A DNA stretch of 64,000 nucleotides, taken from NCBI GenBank assembly GCA_016712375.1, contig JADJRE010000009.1, positions 68,945 through 132,944 of the forward strand. The letters are read 5' to 3'. The notes under the pieces are model-generated. The model did no database searches and was not told where the DNA came from. It saw only the letters and a program-made list of their open reading frames with translations. Shown here one piece after another: positions 55,401 through 64,000 of the stretch. The position numbers and the translations under genes are program-made. The stretch is from Rhodospirillales bacterium. Its GTDB lineage: Bacteria; Pseudomonadota; Alphaproteobacteria; Rhodospirillales; Defluviicoccaceae. The first letter of the stretch is position 1. The number at the start of each line of letters is the position of its first letter.

Positions 55401-56907
55401 TTCCACAAAACGTCTGGTAGACCCTGTCCGTAGCGGCGGGCGGCTCCGCATAGTGGGCCAGGGCCGAGTTGTCCTCGAACGGGCGCTGCAGCAGCGTCCG
55501 CAGGGTCTCGAAGGGCTGCAGGTCGCCGTCAATCGCGGCACTCAACGCCGCCTCAACGCGATGGTTGCGCGGAATAAACGCCGGATTGACCGCGCGCATC
55601 GCCGCTGCCCGCTCGCCGGGATGCCGGGGTTCGCGCGCGGTGCGCTGGCGCCAGCGGTCCACCCACTGATCAAAGTCGTGTGGTAACGAGAACAGCGCTC
55701 GGACCCGATCGGCGGCGCAATCGTCCTCGGCGGCGTCGCTGAGTCGGCGGAATGTCAGGGTGTAGTCGGCGCCGCCCCGATGCATCACGTCGAGCAGTTC
55801 ACGGATGAATGTCGAATCGTCGGCTTCGGCCGTCGCCAGCCCCAGTTTCTGCCGCATCCCCTCCAGCCAGAACGCCTCGAACTGATACGGAAACGCCTCC
55901 AGCACCGCGGTCGCCTGGTTGCTCCCAACCTCACGGTCGGGGTCGAGCAGCGGCAGCAGACATTCAGCGAGCCGGCACAGATTCCATACAGCGATCGCCG
56001 GCTGGTTGGCGAACGCGTAACGGCCACCGTGATCGATCGAACTGAAGACGGTCGCCGGGTCGTACATATCCATGAACGCACACGGACCGTAGTCGATCGT
56101 CTCACCGGAAATGGCCATGTTGTCGGTATTCATGACACCATGAATGAAGCCGACGTGCATCCAGCCGGCAATCAGCCGCGCCTGCCGCTGCGCCACCGCT
56201 GTCAGAAAGGCGAGGTAGGGCTGCGGCTGCGCGGCCAGCGCCGGATCATGCCGGGCAATGGCGTAGTCGGCGAGGCAGCGCACCGCCTCGACGTCGCCGC
56301 GGGCGGCGAAGAACTGGAACGTGCCGACACGGATGTGACTGGCGGCCACCCGGGTCAACACCGCCCCGGGCAACACCGTTTCGCGATAAACCGGCTCGCC
56401 GGTGGCAACCGCCGCCAGCGCGCGCGTGGTTGGCACGCCCAGCGCCTGCATCGCCTCGCTGACCAGGTATTCGCGCAGCACCGGGCCCACCGCGGCGCGG
56501 CCGTCGCCACGCCGGGAAAAGGGCGTGCGACCGCTGCCCTTGAGTTGGATGTCCTGCCGGCGATCGTGGCGATCGATCACTTCCCCCAGCAGGATGGCGC
56601 GCCCGTCGCCCAATTGCGGGACGAAGCGGCCGAACTGATGGCCGGCATAAGCGGCGGCAATTGGCTCGGCGCCGTACGGCAGGCGATTACCGGAGAACAG
56701 AGCGGCGCCGTCCGCCAAAACGCCCGGCCCGTCAAGGCGAAGGCTGTCGGCAAGCGCATGGTTGAAGGCAATCAGCCGCGGCGCCGAAACCGGTTGCGGC
56801 AGAACGCTGGCATGGAATCGCTCAGGCAGTCGTCGATAGGTGTTGTCGAAACGAAAATCCAGCCGCAGGCCGGCGCCGCCGTTGTTGTTGATGGCCGTTT
56901 CGTCCAC
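55396..56907 (-). CDS. selO: SelO protein adenylyltransferase (YdiU/UPF0061)
   Basis: About 503 residues from GTG 56907; an earlier ATG at 56949 overlaps the methyltransferase gene by 38 bases. Pseudokinase-fold signatures include AAAYAGHQFGRFVPQLGDGR, IQLKGSGRTPFSRRGDGRAA, GVMNTDNMAISGETIDYGPC and FMDMYDP. It ends with the normal YQTFCGT. SelO transfers AMP from ATP to Ser, Thr or Tyr residues and takes part in oxidative stress responses. The stop codon TAA overlaps the terminal repeat of the IS1182-type element, but no coding residue is lost. The Cys at the C-terminus replaces selenocysteine, as usual in bacteria. Confidence 0.93.
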   Translation of the reverse strand: MDETAINNNGGAGLRLDFRFDNTYRRLPERFHASVLPQPVSAPRLIAFNHALADSLRLDGPGVLADGAALFSGNRLPYGAEPIAAAYAGHQFGRFVPQLGDGRAILLGEVIDRHDRRQDIQLKGSGRTPFSRRGDGRAAVGPVLREYLVSEAMQALGVPTTRALAAVATGEPVYRETVLPGAVLTRVAASHIRVGTFQFFAARGDVEAVRCLADYAIARHDPALAAQPQPYLAFLTAVAQRQARLIAGWMHVGFIHGVMNTDNMAISGETIDYGPCAFMDMYDPATVFSSIDHGGRYAFANQPAIAVWNLCRLAECLLPLLDPDREVGSNQATAVLEAFPYQFEAFWLEGMRQKLGLATAEADDSTFIRELLDVMHRGGADYTLTFRRLSDAAEDDCAADRVRALFSLPHDFDQWVDRWRQRTAREPRHPGERAAAMRAVNPAFIPRNHRVEAALSAAIDGDLQPFETLRTLLQRPFEDNSALAHYAEPPAATDRVYQTFCGT

Positions 56908-56911
56908 CGCG

Positions 56912-57493
56912 TTATCCAGTCCTTTGCGATGTATCCCCGTCACGGGCAAACACCAGGGTGAGGTTGTTGGCCGGCATCGGCAGCCGATGCGTCAGTCTGA
57001 ACGCGTGTGCCGCCGCCGCCACTTCAGCCACATCGCGCACGCCGAAGCGCTCATCCATCGCCTTGAGGCTGTCGTCAAAGGCGGCGTTCGACGGCGCGGT
57101 ATGCCGGCCATCGACCATGAACGGCCCGTAAAGGATCAGCAGGCCTCCTGGCCGCAGCACCGCGGCCGCCTCGGCGATCAGCCCGGCGCACGCGCTCCGC
57201 CGCACCGCGGCGTCCAGCATCAGCGGCGGCCGCAGGTTGGGCAGGTTCGCCTCCCTCGCGTAGGCGGCGATGCTGGCGACCAACTCAGGATCGGCATCCG
57301 TCGGCTGCCACGTCAGATGCGGCAGCGCTCGGGCAAAAAAGACAGCATGTTCGCCCGTCCCCGCACCGACCTCGAGAACCCTCGCTTTGCTCGGCAGCAA
57401 GGTTGCGAGGATGTCGCGGATGGGCGCGCGGTTGCGCAAGGTGGCCGGCGCATGCCGCTTGAAGCCGTCAGCCCCGAGGTTTGGTTCAGGCAT
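56912..57493 (-). CDS. DUF938 family SAM-dependent methyltransferase
   Basis: A 193-residue protein from ATG 57493 (MPEPNLGADGFKRHAPATLR). The SAM motif is VLEVGAGTGEHAVFFARALP, followed by LTWQPTDADPELVASIAAYA and GGLLILYGPFMVDGRHTAPS. These identify the DUF938 family, related to methyltransferases whose substrate is unknown. Its stop lies 4 bases before the selO GTG, so the two form a short operon. Confidence 0.88.
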   Translation of the reverse strand: MPEPNLGADGFKRHAPATLRNRAPIRDILATLLPSKARVLEVGAGTGEHAVFFARALPHLTWQPTDADPELVASIAAYAREANLPNLRPPLMLDAAVRRSACAGLIAEAAAVLRPGGLLILYGPFMVDGRHTAPSNAAFDDSLKAMDERFGVRDVAEVAAAAHAFRLTHRLPMPANNLTLVFARDGDTSQRTG

Positions 57494-57745
57494 TGAGAGA
57501 CCGGATAGACGTCGGTGAGCAAGCATCGAATGACATAAGCGCGAGAACACATCGTTACCCGCGCAAATTGCCAAAAATCCGCCGGCACTCCGTCAGCAGC
57601 GCCCGGACCTCCTGCCCCGGCAGCGACTTGCAGTGCACCTGCCGGAATCAGCCGAGCCGCATGATTTTTGCGATGCCGCACGCGTCGTTGCGGTCTGAAC
57701 CGCGCAGGGTTTCCGGGAGGCCCCGACACTTGAGAGAGTGGGGCG

Positions 57746-58195
57746 ATGGAGACGACGAAGAAGCCGGTGAAGCCGTACCCTGCCGAGCTGCGCGAGCGCG
57801 CGGTGCGCATGGTGCGCGAGCATGCGAGCGAGCACGCCTCGGAGTGGGCGGCGATGCGATCAATCGCGGAGAAGGTGGGCTCTGTACGCCCGAGACGCTG
57901 CGGCTGTGGGTGCGCCAGGCGGAGCGTGACCGGGGCGAGCGGGCCGGTCTGTCCGCGGACGAGCGGGCGCGGCTGAAGGCGCTGGAGCGCGAGGTCCGCG
58001 AGCTGCGGCAGGCCAACGAGATCGTGCGCAAGGCGAGCGCGTATTTTGCGGCGGCGGAGCTCGACCGCCGGTCGAAGCGATGATCGCCTTCATCGACGAT
58101 CATCGTGGGGCATACGGGGTCGGGCCGATCTGCCGGGAGTTGCCGATCGCCTCGTCCACCTACCACGCCCACGCCGCCCGCTTCGTCAGACCCCT
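57746..58195 (+). pseudogene. IS3-family OrfA with OrfB start, disrupted
   Basis: OrfA starts METTKKPVKPYPAELRERAV and continues after a frameshift near 57885 as TPETLRLWVRQAERDRGERA, SADERARLKALEREVRELRQ and ANEIVRKASAYFAAAEL. This is the helix-turn-helix plus leucine-zipper of IS3 (IS51/IS407-like) OrfA. OrfB begins in the ATGA overlap at 58080 with MIAFIDDHRGAYGVGPICRE and ends near 58195, just before the group II intron. The DDE core is absent. Confidence 0.8.
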
Positions 58196-58234
58196 CCCGC
58201 GACAGCGGGTTCGTTGTGTGCCCAGCATGTTCGA

Positions 58235-60151
58235 TCGCTGGGGAGTGAAAGTCTCCTGTCCAACCTGATGGAGGTGAAGGACGAGCAAAGCGCAAGGGCG
58301 TCATCGCGAGGTGACGTCTGAAGGAAGTGTGGAGCAAACCCGCGGACCTGACGAACAGAAACCGGATACGAGGCATCCTTGGCCGGACGAGCGGGCAACG
58401 AGTCGCAAAGTCCAGATCCATCAAGGGCCAAGGCTGTAGATCCGGCAGGTGTGCGGGGAAGGCGATCGGACTTACCTGGGGAGACCTGCGTCGTGTTCCG
58501 ACCTCGGAACTGAGGAAGCCGCGAGGTGACCTGACCGCGGCGCAGGAGTCAGCAGAAGGCATAGTAGGCCATGGCGTCGGCAAGGCTACTGAGGCACTCC
58601 GAGGCCGAAAGGCGGAGCAACGGATAGGCCGAGCCCGGAACGGTGGCCGAAGGCCCGAACGATTGGGAGTGGCAAGTAGGACCGGCAACTCATGAATGGA
58701 ACGCGGCAGAAAACCCAGTATCGACTGGCCTTGGAGCCGAAGGGCTGGGGCGAAACCCCGGCTGACCGCCCGCAAGGGGCCGAACCATTGGTGGCGAAGC
58801 CCGCACTCGAAAGCCCGGCTTTGGCGGAACAATTGATCGAGGAGGTGTGCGACCGGGAGATATCGAAAGAGCGTGGAAACGCGTTCGAAGGAACAAGGGC
58901 AGTCCTGGCGTGGATGGGATGACCATCGACGACGCCAGGGACTACCTGCGTGAGCACTGGCTAAACATTCGGTCTCAACTGCTCAAGGGAAACTACCAGC
59001 CGCAGCCGATCAAGCGGGTTGAAATACCCAAGCCGGATGGCGGGGTCAGAAAACTCGGCGTGCCTTGCGTCGTCGACAGACTGATCCAGCAAGCGCTGCT
59101 GCAGGTTCTCCAACCGCGGTGGGACCCGACGTTTTCCGAGTACAGTTACGGCTTCCGACCGGGACGCTCCGCCCATCAGGCGGTGGCCCAGGCGCAATGC
59201 TACATTGCCGAGGGCTACAACGTCGTGGTTGACCTCGACCTCGAGAAATTTTTCGACCGAGTCAATCATGATGGCTTGATGGCGCGCGTCGCCGCCCGGC
59301 TGTCCGATAAACGTGTGCTCAAGCTCATCCGGGCGTTTCTCAAGGCCGGGGTGATGGAAGACGGGTTGGGTCTGTCCGGCGGGTGAGGGGACGCCGCAAG
59401 GCGGCCCGCTCTCGCCCCTTCTAAGCAACCTCCTGCTCGACGATCTCGACAAGGAGCTGGCCCGGCGTGGTCACCACTTTTGCCGTTACGCGGACGACTG
59501 CAACATCTATGTTCGCAGCCGCCGCGCCGGTGAACGGGTCATGGCCTCGGTGAGCCGGTTCCTGACCAAGAAGCTAAGGCTGAAGGTCAACGAGGCGAAG
59601 AGCGCGGTGGCGCGACCGGATGAGCGCAAGTTCCTGGGTTTCAGCCTCTCGAATGACGGGAGCGAGCGGCGCATCGCGCCAACGGCACTCGACAAATTCA
59701 AGATGCAGATCCGGGACATGACACGCCGGACGCGGGGCCTCTCTACGGCAGCTGATCGACGAGTTGACACCATACCTGATCGGATGGCGCGGCTACTTCG
59801 GCTTCTGCCAGACCCCGCGGGTGCTCACAAACCTGGAAGCGTGGATTCGCCGAAGACTACGATCGTATCTTTGGCGGCAGTGGCAGAACGGGCCAAACCG
59901 CTTCAAGGAACTACGCCGTCGTGGCGTGCCAAAGTTCCAGGCAGCGGTTGCCGCCAGTTCGCCGACCGGCTTCTGGCGCATGTCAGGACATCCGGCGGTG
60001 CAAATGGCGCTGCGCAACCACACCTTCGACTCCCTCGGTCTGCCCCCGCCTCCGTGTCCCCGCCCGGCTTAACCCGGTCGAACCGCCGCGGTACGTGACC
60101 CGTATGCCCGGTGGTGTGGGAGGGCGGCGCCGCGAGGCGCCCCCTATCCCG
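58235..60151 (+). mobile_element. Group II intron, degenerate
   Basis: The segment starts near GGGAGTGAAAGTCTCC, similar to group II 5' ends, and has a 450-base structured leader. It then encodes a reverse transcriptase and ends near 60151 after a domain V-like stretch (CGTGACCCGTATGCCCGG through CGCCGCGAGGCGCCCC). Boundaries are approximate. It lies immediately after the IS3 OrfB fragment. Whether it can still self-splice depends on domains I-VI, which I could not fold by eye. Confidence 0.7.
58692..60072 (+). pseudogene. ltrA: Group II intron reverse transcriptase/maturase (LtrA-like), three frameshifts
   Basis: From ATG 58692 the frames show LIEEVCDRE, then RRNKGSPGVDGMTIDDARDY, YGFRPGRSAHQAVAQAQ and VVVDLDLEKFFDRVNHDGLM. 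A shift follows to GTPQGGPLSPLLSNLLLDDL and FCRYADDCNIYV (catalytic YADD), then another to LTPYLIGWRGYFGFCQTPRV (maturase domain X). Breaks lie near 58857, 59385 and 59745; each is one base. There is no HNH endonuclease at the end. The protein is inactive unless the shifts are errors. Confidence 0.82.
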
Positions 60152-60485
60152 ATCAGTGCTCTCATGACGCTCGATCCGGGTCATGATCGACGTCTCGGGC
60201 TTGTCTCTCATTTTTCGCATTGCGGACATCGCCGACGATCATCGGGCGCCTCCGAAGCGGACGCCGTTCGCGTCGATCTCGCGGCCGGCAAGAAAGCGTC
60301 GTCGCTCCTCTGTTTATTCGCCAAGTGCGACCGTTGTCTCTTTTCCAAAGCGGGCGCTTGCCCGGTCGGTAACGCGGATGAGCGGACATAGGGCAACGCG
60401 CCAAATGGCATGCGTCAAAATGCGCCTTCGGCTATTCTGACCTACTCTGCTGAGGGGGCTTTCTTTGTTGGGCGGGGAGCGCATA
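60152..60485. other. Region after the intron
   Basis: No gene is supported. It contains one copy (near 60217) of a short dispersed sequence CGCATTGCGGACATCGCCGA related to others at 61591, 61696 and 63978. Confidence 0.4.
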
Positions 60486-61472
60486 ATGGACATTGGTGGA
60501 AATCAGGACGATTGGCTGTCTTCGCTCGGTTTTCCTCCAATCCTAACAACAAACTCATTACGCTCGATCGCGCACCTGTTCCCTAACAAGAAAAAGCGTT
60601 GCGGTATCTATCTTATTGAGTTGTCGAATGACGTATATTACATCGGGCAATCAAAAGAAGTGGTTCGACGTTATGCCGCGCATCTGAAAGCGCATGAACA
60701 GATATTTGGAATTTCATTCCTGCCGGTCGCCGCGAAGGAGTTAGATGCGGTAGAGCGCGAACTGATCTTCAAGGCCCAACAGATTGGTATCGTTCTCGCG
60801 AATAATACCCACGTTGCGCACGTCATTGGGGAAGCGGATTTGGATCTCGTGGTCCCGCGAGTTGACCAGGAAGCGTGGCTTAACAACAGCAGCTATCGCG
60901 TAAAACTGATCCGTCGCCGCGCATTATTCTTGACGATAATCGTTGCCGCGTTCAAGCGCCAACATGACAAATTATTAAAATCCGCATACCACCACATGGT
61001 AATAAAACTTCTGCGTACTTACATATCGCGCTGCATAATTTTTCCAGTGCTTACTGAATACTCCTTTTGGTCCGTAAGTTGCTGCCCATCCACCAACCGC
61101 CATACGCGACTCGCGGCCGTCAACGCGGGTATGATGGAACTCTTTGTGCTGGGATTCTATCCGCAAGAGCCTAATGCCATGTGTGGCTTTATCAATGTTG
61201 CAGAAAGCGTTCTCGATCAGGACGTACAACTTATCGATCTGTTGGTGAATGAGGGACTTTCTCCGACGCATGTCGCGTACCGGGATGCCGCGGATGATTG
61301 TTGCAGGATTGATTTCACTGTGGGGAAGGACGATTGGATTCTGAGAGATCAATCCGTTATGGGCGCCGCCGCCGAGTTGGCACTGCGCGTGATGCGGAAA
61401 AGATCGACTATATACTGCAAGTATCATTGTAAACAACTGGCAGACGAAGTTCTATCGGGTTTTTCGCTTTAG
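60486..61472 (+). CDS. Large protein with N-terminal GIY-YIG nuclease-like domain
   Basis: A 328-residue protein from ATG 60486 after GGGGAG. GIY is at residues 40-42 and YIG at 52-54 within CGIYLIELSNDVYYIGQSKE. It is followed by the basic RRYAAHLKAH and by ELDAVERELIF, which may hold the metal-binding Glu. The remaining 220 residues, including EWALNNSSYRVKLIRRRA-like and CCRIDFTVGKDDWI regions, match nothing I know. GC is under 50%, far below neighbours, a strong sign of recent transfer. GIY-YIG proteins cut DNA in homing, restriction or repair. Context (after an intron and IS relics) does not decide which. Confidence 0.65.
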   Translation: MDIGGNQDDWLSSLGFPPILTTNSLRSIAHLFPNKKKRCGIYLIELSNDVYYIGQSKEVVRRYAAHLKAHEQIFGISFLPVAAKELDAVERELIFKAQQIGIVLANNTHVAHVIGEADLDLVVPRVDQEAWLNNSSYRVKLIRRRALFLTIIVAAFKRQHDKLLKSAYHHMVIKLLRTYISRCIIFPVLTEYSFWSVSCCPSTNRHTRLAAVNAGMMELFVLGFYPQEPNAMCGFINVAESVLDQDVQLIDLLVNEGLSPTHVAYRDAADDCCRIDFTVGKDDWILRDQSVMGAAAELALRVMRKRSTIYCKYHCKQLADEVLSGFSL

Positions 61473-62017
61473 ATTCCGGGACTTCAGTCTGCTGCCGGGC
61501 TTATCGGCCTCACATCCTACACTACGCATCAACGTCAGGCTGCCCGGCCCGCCTTCGCCGGACGGGTCACAGGATGGTTTGCCGCTTTGAGCAGCATTGC
61601 AGACGCCAGCATGATCAAGCCTCGAAGCGTCGCTCCTGGGACAGACCGCAGAAGCAGGGCCTTGACGGGTCATCAACGTCGACGCGTCTCTCGATTTCCG
61701 CGGTAGCAGACGCCGACGACGATGATCAAGCCGCTCCATTGCGGACCCCGAAAGCGACGTTCTGCGGTTCTGCCGGAGTCAGTGTGCCCTTCTTCGCGAC
61801 ATGACATCCCGGATTGCGCTACTAGTCTTTGTCCGGGTCACGCTTGCTGTGCCCGGTCGAGGCGAGGTGACGCGCCCGCATGAAGCGGAGCGAAGTGAGG
61901 GGGTAGTCGATAGCGCAGCATGTCCCACCGGCGCGCCGAAGCCGCTCAATCGCGTGCCGGCGTGGCGCTTCGCTTCCAACCGACTAAGAGCGAACCGGTG
62001 AAAGCAGAGGGAAAGGG
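61473..62017. other. Intergenic region with dispersed repeat copies
   Basis: A 545-base stretch without a supported gene. It contains two copies of a GCATTGCAGACGCC-like sequence, near 61591 and 61696, each followed by a GATGATCAAGCC-like block. Confidence 0.5.
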
Positions 62018-62394
62018 ATGCTGGCGATCAGCGTGCGGCAGCCGTGGGCATGGGCCATCATCCACGGTGGCAAAGACATCGAGAATCGCAATTGGCCGAC
62101 GAAAGTGCGCGGTCGCGTTCTGATCCACGCCGGAAAGCAGTATGCCGGCGACGACGAGGCGACCGTTCGCAACCTGTGCCCGGACTTTCCGGGCAGGCAC
62201 GCGCTCTCGTTCGGCGGCGTCATCGGCTCGGTAGAGATCGTCGATTGCGTAGAGGGTTCCGGCGGCGCGTGGTTCGAAGGCCGCTACGGCTTCGTCCTGC
62301 GGCGGCCAATCGCGCTGCCGTTCACCCCCTTGCCCGGGAAGCTCGGATTTTTCAGGCTCCGGCCGGTGAATTTCCCGGGATGCCGGACGCTTGA
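62018..62394 (+). CDS. ASCH-domain protein, frameshift near the end
   Basis: About 125 residues. MLAISVRQPWAWAIIHGGKD, IENRNWPTKVRGRVLIHAG and GVIGSVEIVDCVEG are the ASCH/PUA-like fold that binds RNA or modified nucleosides. Near 62347 one missing T would restore FFQAPAGEFPGMPDA and a stop at 62394. In the sequence as given the frame instead runs on to 62629. It adjoins the next gene by 21 bases. Confidence 0.72.
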
Positions 62395-62415
62395 ATGCGA
62401 GGGGAGGATAACGGC

Positions 62416-62766
62416 ATGTGGGTCTTTCTCAACGACGCCTTTCTGTCGATCGTTGCCGACCGGGACAACGCCGACCGGCTGCTGGTGCGCGTCCGGTTCG
62501 CCGGCGACATCGTCGCGGTGTTCGCCGAAGCCGAGGTGTCAGAAACTGCCGACGCTGATTACCGCTACCGCGCCCGCCTGCCGCGCCAGCGCGTCGCCGA
62601 CGCCCTCGCCCAGCAGGCTCTCGCCCTGACCGCGACCAACTTCAAGGCCTCGGTCCGCGAACGCTGGCGGCACGATCTGTACTTGCAGGTGTGGGCGCTG
62701 ATGGAACAGGAACAGCGCCGCCGGAGCTCGCGGACGGGGGGGAGCAGCGACAAGCAGGCCGAGTGA
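62416..62766 (+). CDS. Conserved hypothetical protein of phages and plasmids
   Basis: A 116-residue protein from ATG 62416, with GGGGAGGA ahead. MWVFLNDAFLSIVADRDNAD, RVRFAGDIVAVFAEAEVSET and DADYRYRARLPRQRVADALA match a small, widespread family of unknown function, usually near mobile or plasmid genes. The C-terminus is basic and disordered. It appears intact. Confidence 0.7.
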   Translation: MWVFLNDAFLSIVADRDNADRLLVRVRFAGDIVAVFAEAEVSETADADYRYRARLPRQRVADALAQQALALTATNFKASVRERWRHDLYLQVWALMEQEQRRRSSRTGGSSDKQAE

Positions 62767-62843
62767 GCCGGCGCTCAGCTCGTTGAGCCGAGAGACGTCA
62801 GCTGGACACCATCGGTCATCCGATCCGGAGGGGAGATCATGTC

Positions 62844-63830
62844 ATGCCTGATGAAGCGAAAAAGCCGATTCCCCTGGGCCGGCTGGAGTCGGTTCCGGTC
62901 CGGGATGTCATGCCGCACGAGGCATACGACTTCACTGTGTGGCTGGCTCAGCCTGAAAACCTGAGCCTCCTCGGCGTGGCGATCGGCCTCACCCTGGAGC
63001 CGACGGCGACCGAGGTGGGGGCGTCGAGGAGTTCTCGGCGGACCTGGTCTGCCGAGCCCTCGACTATAACTCCATGGTCCTGATCGAAAACCAGGTACGG
63101 TCGTACCGATCACGACCACCTCGGCAAGATCCCGACTTTACGCCGGTGGACTGAAGGCCTCTGCGATGGTTTTGATCGCCGAGGCCCATCCGTCCCGCCC
63201 ACCGGGCGCACGCGACTGGCTGAACGGATCGACGATCGAGGAGTCAACTTCTTCGGCATCGAACTGAACTTTTGAAGATCGGCGAGTCGCTTCCGCGCCG
63301 CGGTTCAACGTCGTCAGCAAACCCAATGATTGGGCAAAGAAAGTTCGTGCGTCGCGAGAATTGAGAGCCCAAAGGAGTGGACCGAAGCAGACGGGCGGCG
63401 GGCGCGCTACTGGGAAAACGTGCGCGCTGCCCTGCTGCCTTCGCTGCCATCGCGGCTGCGGGCCTCGAAGTTGAGCAATACTTCGACCTTCTGGGTGTGG
63501 GAGCCCGGACAAGGCTGGACCTGGTGGTTTACGATCTACGCGAAGAGAAAAGGCTGCGTCGGCTGGGTGTTTTGCGCAAAGGAAGACGTATTGGACGCGT
63601 TCGCGGCGCTGGAGTCTCGCAAGGACGACCTGCAAGCGGCGTGCGGGTGCGCTTTGGATCTCAGCGAACCGCTGAAGATTGACGCCAGATTGAAGGCCGA
63701 TTGCGAGGACGAAAGCGACTGGCCGCGCCAAGTGGAATGGTTTCGGACCACGTTCCCGCTGTTCGCGGCCAAGGTCGTCCAGATCCTGGAGCAGGGAAGC
63801 CTGATCCCCGAAGCACCTCCCGCCGCGTAG
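62844..63830 (+). pseudogene. DUF4268-type protein with several frameshifts
   Basis: The start MPDEAKKPIPLGRLESVPVR followed by WLAQPENLSLLGVAIGLTLE is typical of the N-terminal nuclease-like part of DUF4268 proteins. Later pieces in other frames are FSADLVCRALDYNSMVLIEN, RTDHDHLGKI, FNVVSKPNDWAK and, from 63330, the C-terminal DUF4268 domain (WTWWFTIYAKRKGCVGWVFC, KADCEDESDWPRQVEWFR). At least four one-base breaks occur between 63025 and 63330, so it is a pseudogene. Intact members are suspected restriction or defence proteins. Confidence 0.72.
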
Positions 63831-64000
63831 GTGTATAACAATCACCCAGGATCCGCCAAGTGCAGGTGCGGGTGTCCCCACTGCACTCCTCTGAACCGTC
63901 GCTCCTGTATGACAGAGCAGGCAGCTACCGACGGCGTGGGTCAAGAGCGTCGAAAGCCGGTTGCCCTCCAATTTCCCGCATTGCAGACGCCGGCGACGGC

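Noticed and set aside
1..64000. CRISPR array
   Set aside because: No regularly spaced direct repeats were seen anywhere; the tandem repeats found are coding.

Overview
The window is high-GC DNA from a Gram-negative bacterium. The gene families fit an alphaproteobacterium, probably Rhodospirillales-like: a biotin-dependent propionyl-CoA carboxylase pair, a long PutA without an N-terminal DNA-binding domain, adjacent DUF3300 and DUF2950 genes, an NsrR-like Rrf2 relic, OmpA-type envelope proteins and a tRNA-Glu-type attachment remnant. The species cannot be named from the sequence alone.

Layout. 0-20 kb is envelope and accessory genes among relics: a broken ankyrin gene, a secreted protein of unknown function, DUF502, an IS66 remnant that truncates a kinase/receiver gene, DUF3300 and DUF2950, an acetate kinase relic, an intact ankyrin lipoprotein inverted relative to the first copy, a beta-barrel protein, an OmpA-like lipoprotein, IS256 and IS21 relics, and an aminotransferase plus a ketosphinganine-reductase-like SDR. 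About 20.5-33.7 kb looks like an integrative element. It carries a three-gene QueC-like module, an excisionase-like HTH, a Toprim primase, a RepA-like ATPase, a chain of tiny overlapping genes, a PQQ-type sugar dehydrogenase as cargo, and a tyrosine integrase next to a 3' tRNA-Glu remnant. 33.7-38.4 kb holds IS91 and IS5 relics, a 2-hydroxyacid dehydrogenase, a low-GC glycoside-hydrolase-like gene and a GntR relic.

38.7-43.9 kb is mostly core-like: pccB-pccA, a DUF192 protein and an amidotransferase broken by an in-frame stop. An intact IS110 (44.1-45.1 kb) borders a small defence-like cluster (45.4-48.1 kb) with an AbiJ-like protein, a broken PD-(D/E)XK nuclease and a protein with a HEPN-type motif. 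Then come putA and yccF, tRNA-Pro, a TesA relic, an IS1182-type element with perfect 19-bp ends abutting selO, a DUF938 methyltransferase, an IS3 relic followed by a degenerate group II intron, a low-GC GIY-YIG protein, an ASCH-domain gene, a conserved phage/plasmid-type gene and a decayed DUF4268 gene.

The strongest candidate for an undescribed system is the module at 20640-23379: a QueC-like enzyme (PP-loop and four-cysteine zinc site intact), an upstream partner starting Met-Gly-His, and a winged-helix protein, all carried on the mobile element. Many accessory genes have single-base frameshifts or in-frame stops. The long core genes (putA, pccA, pccB, selO, about 9 kb together) are intact, which favours real gene decay over general sequencing error, although some single-base indels could still be errors.
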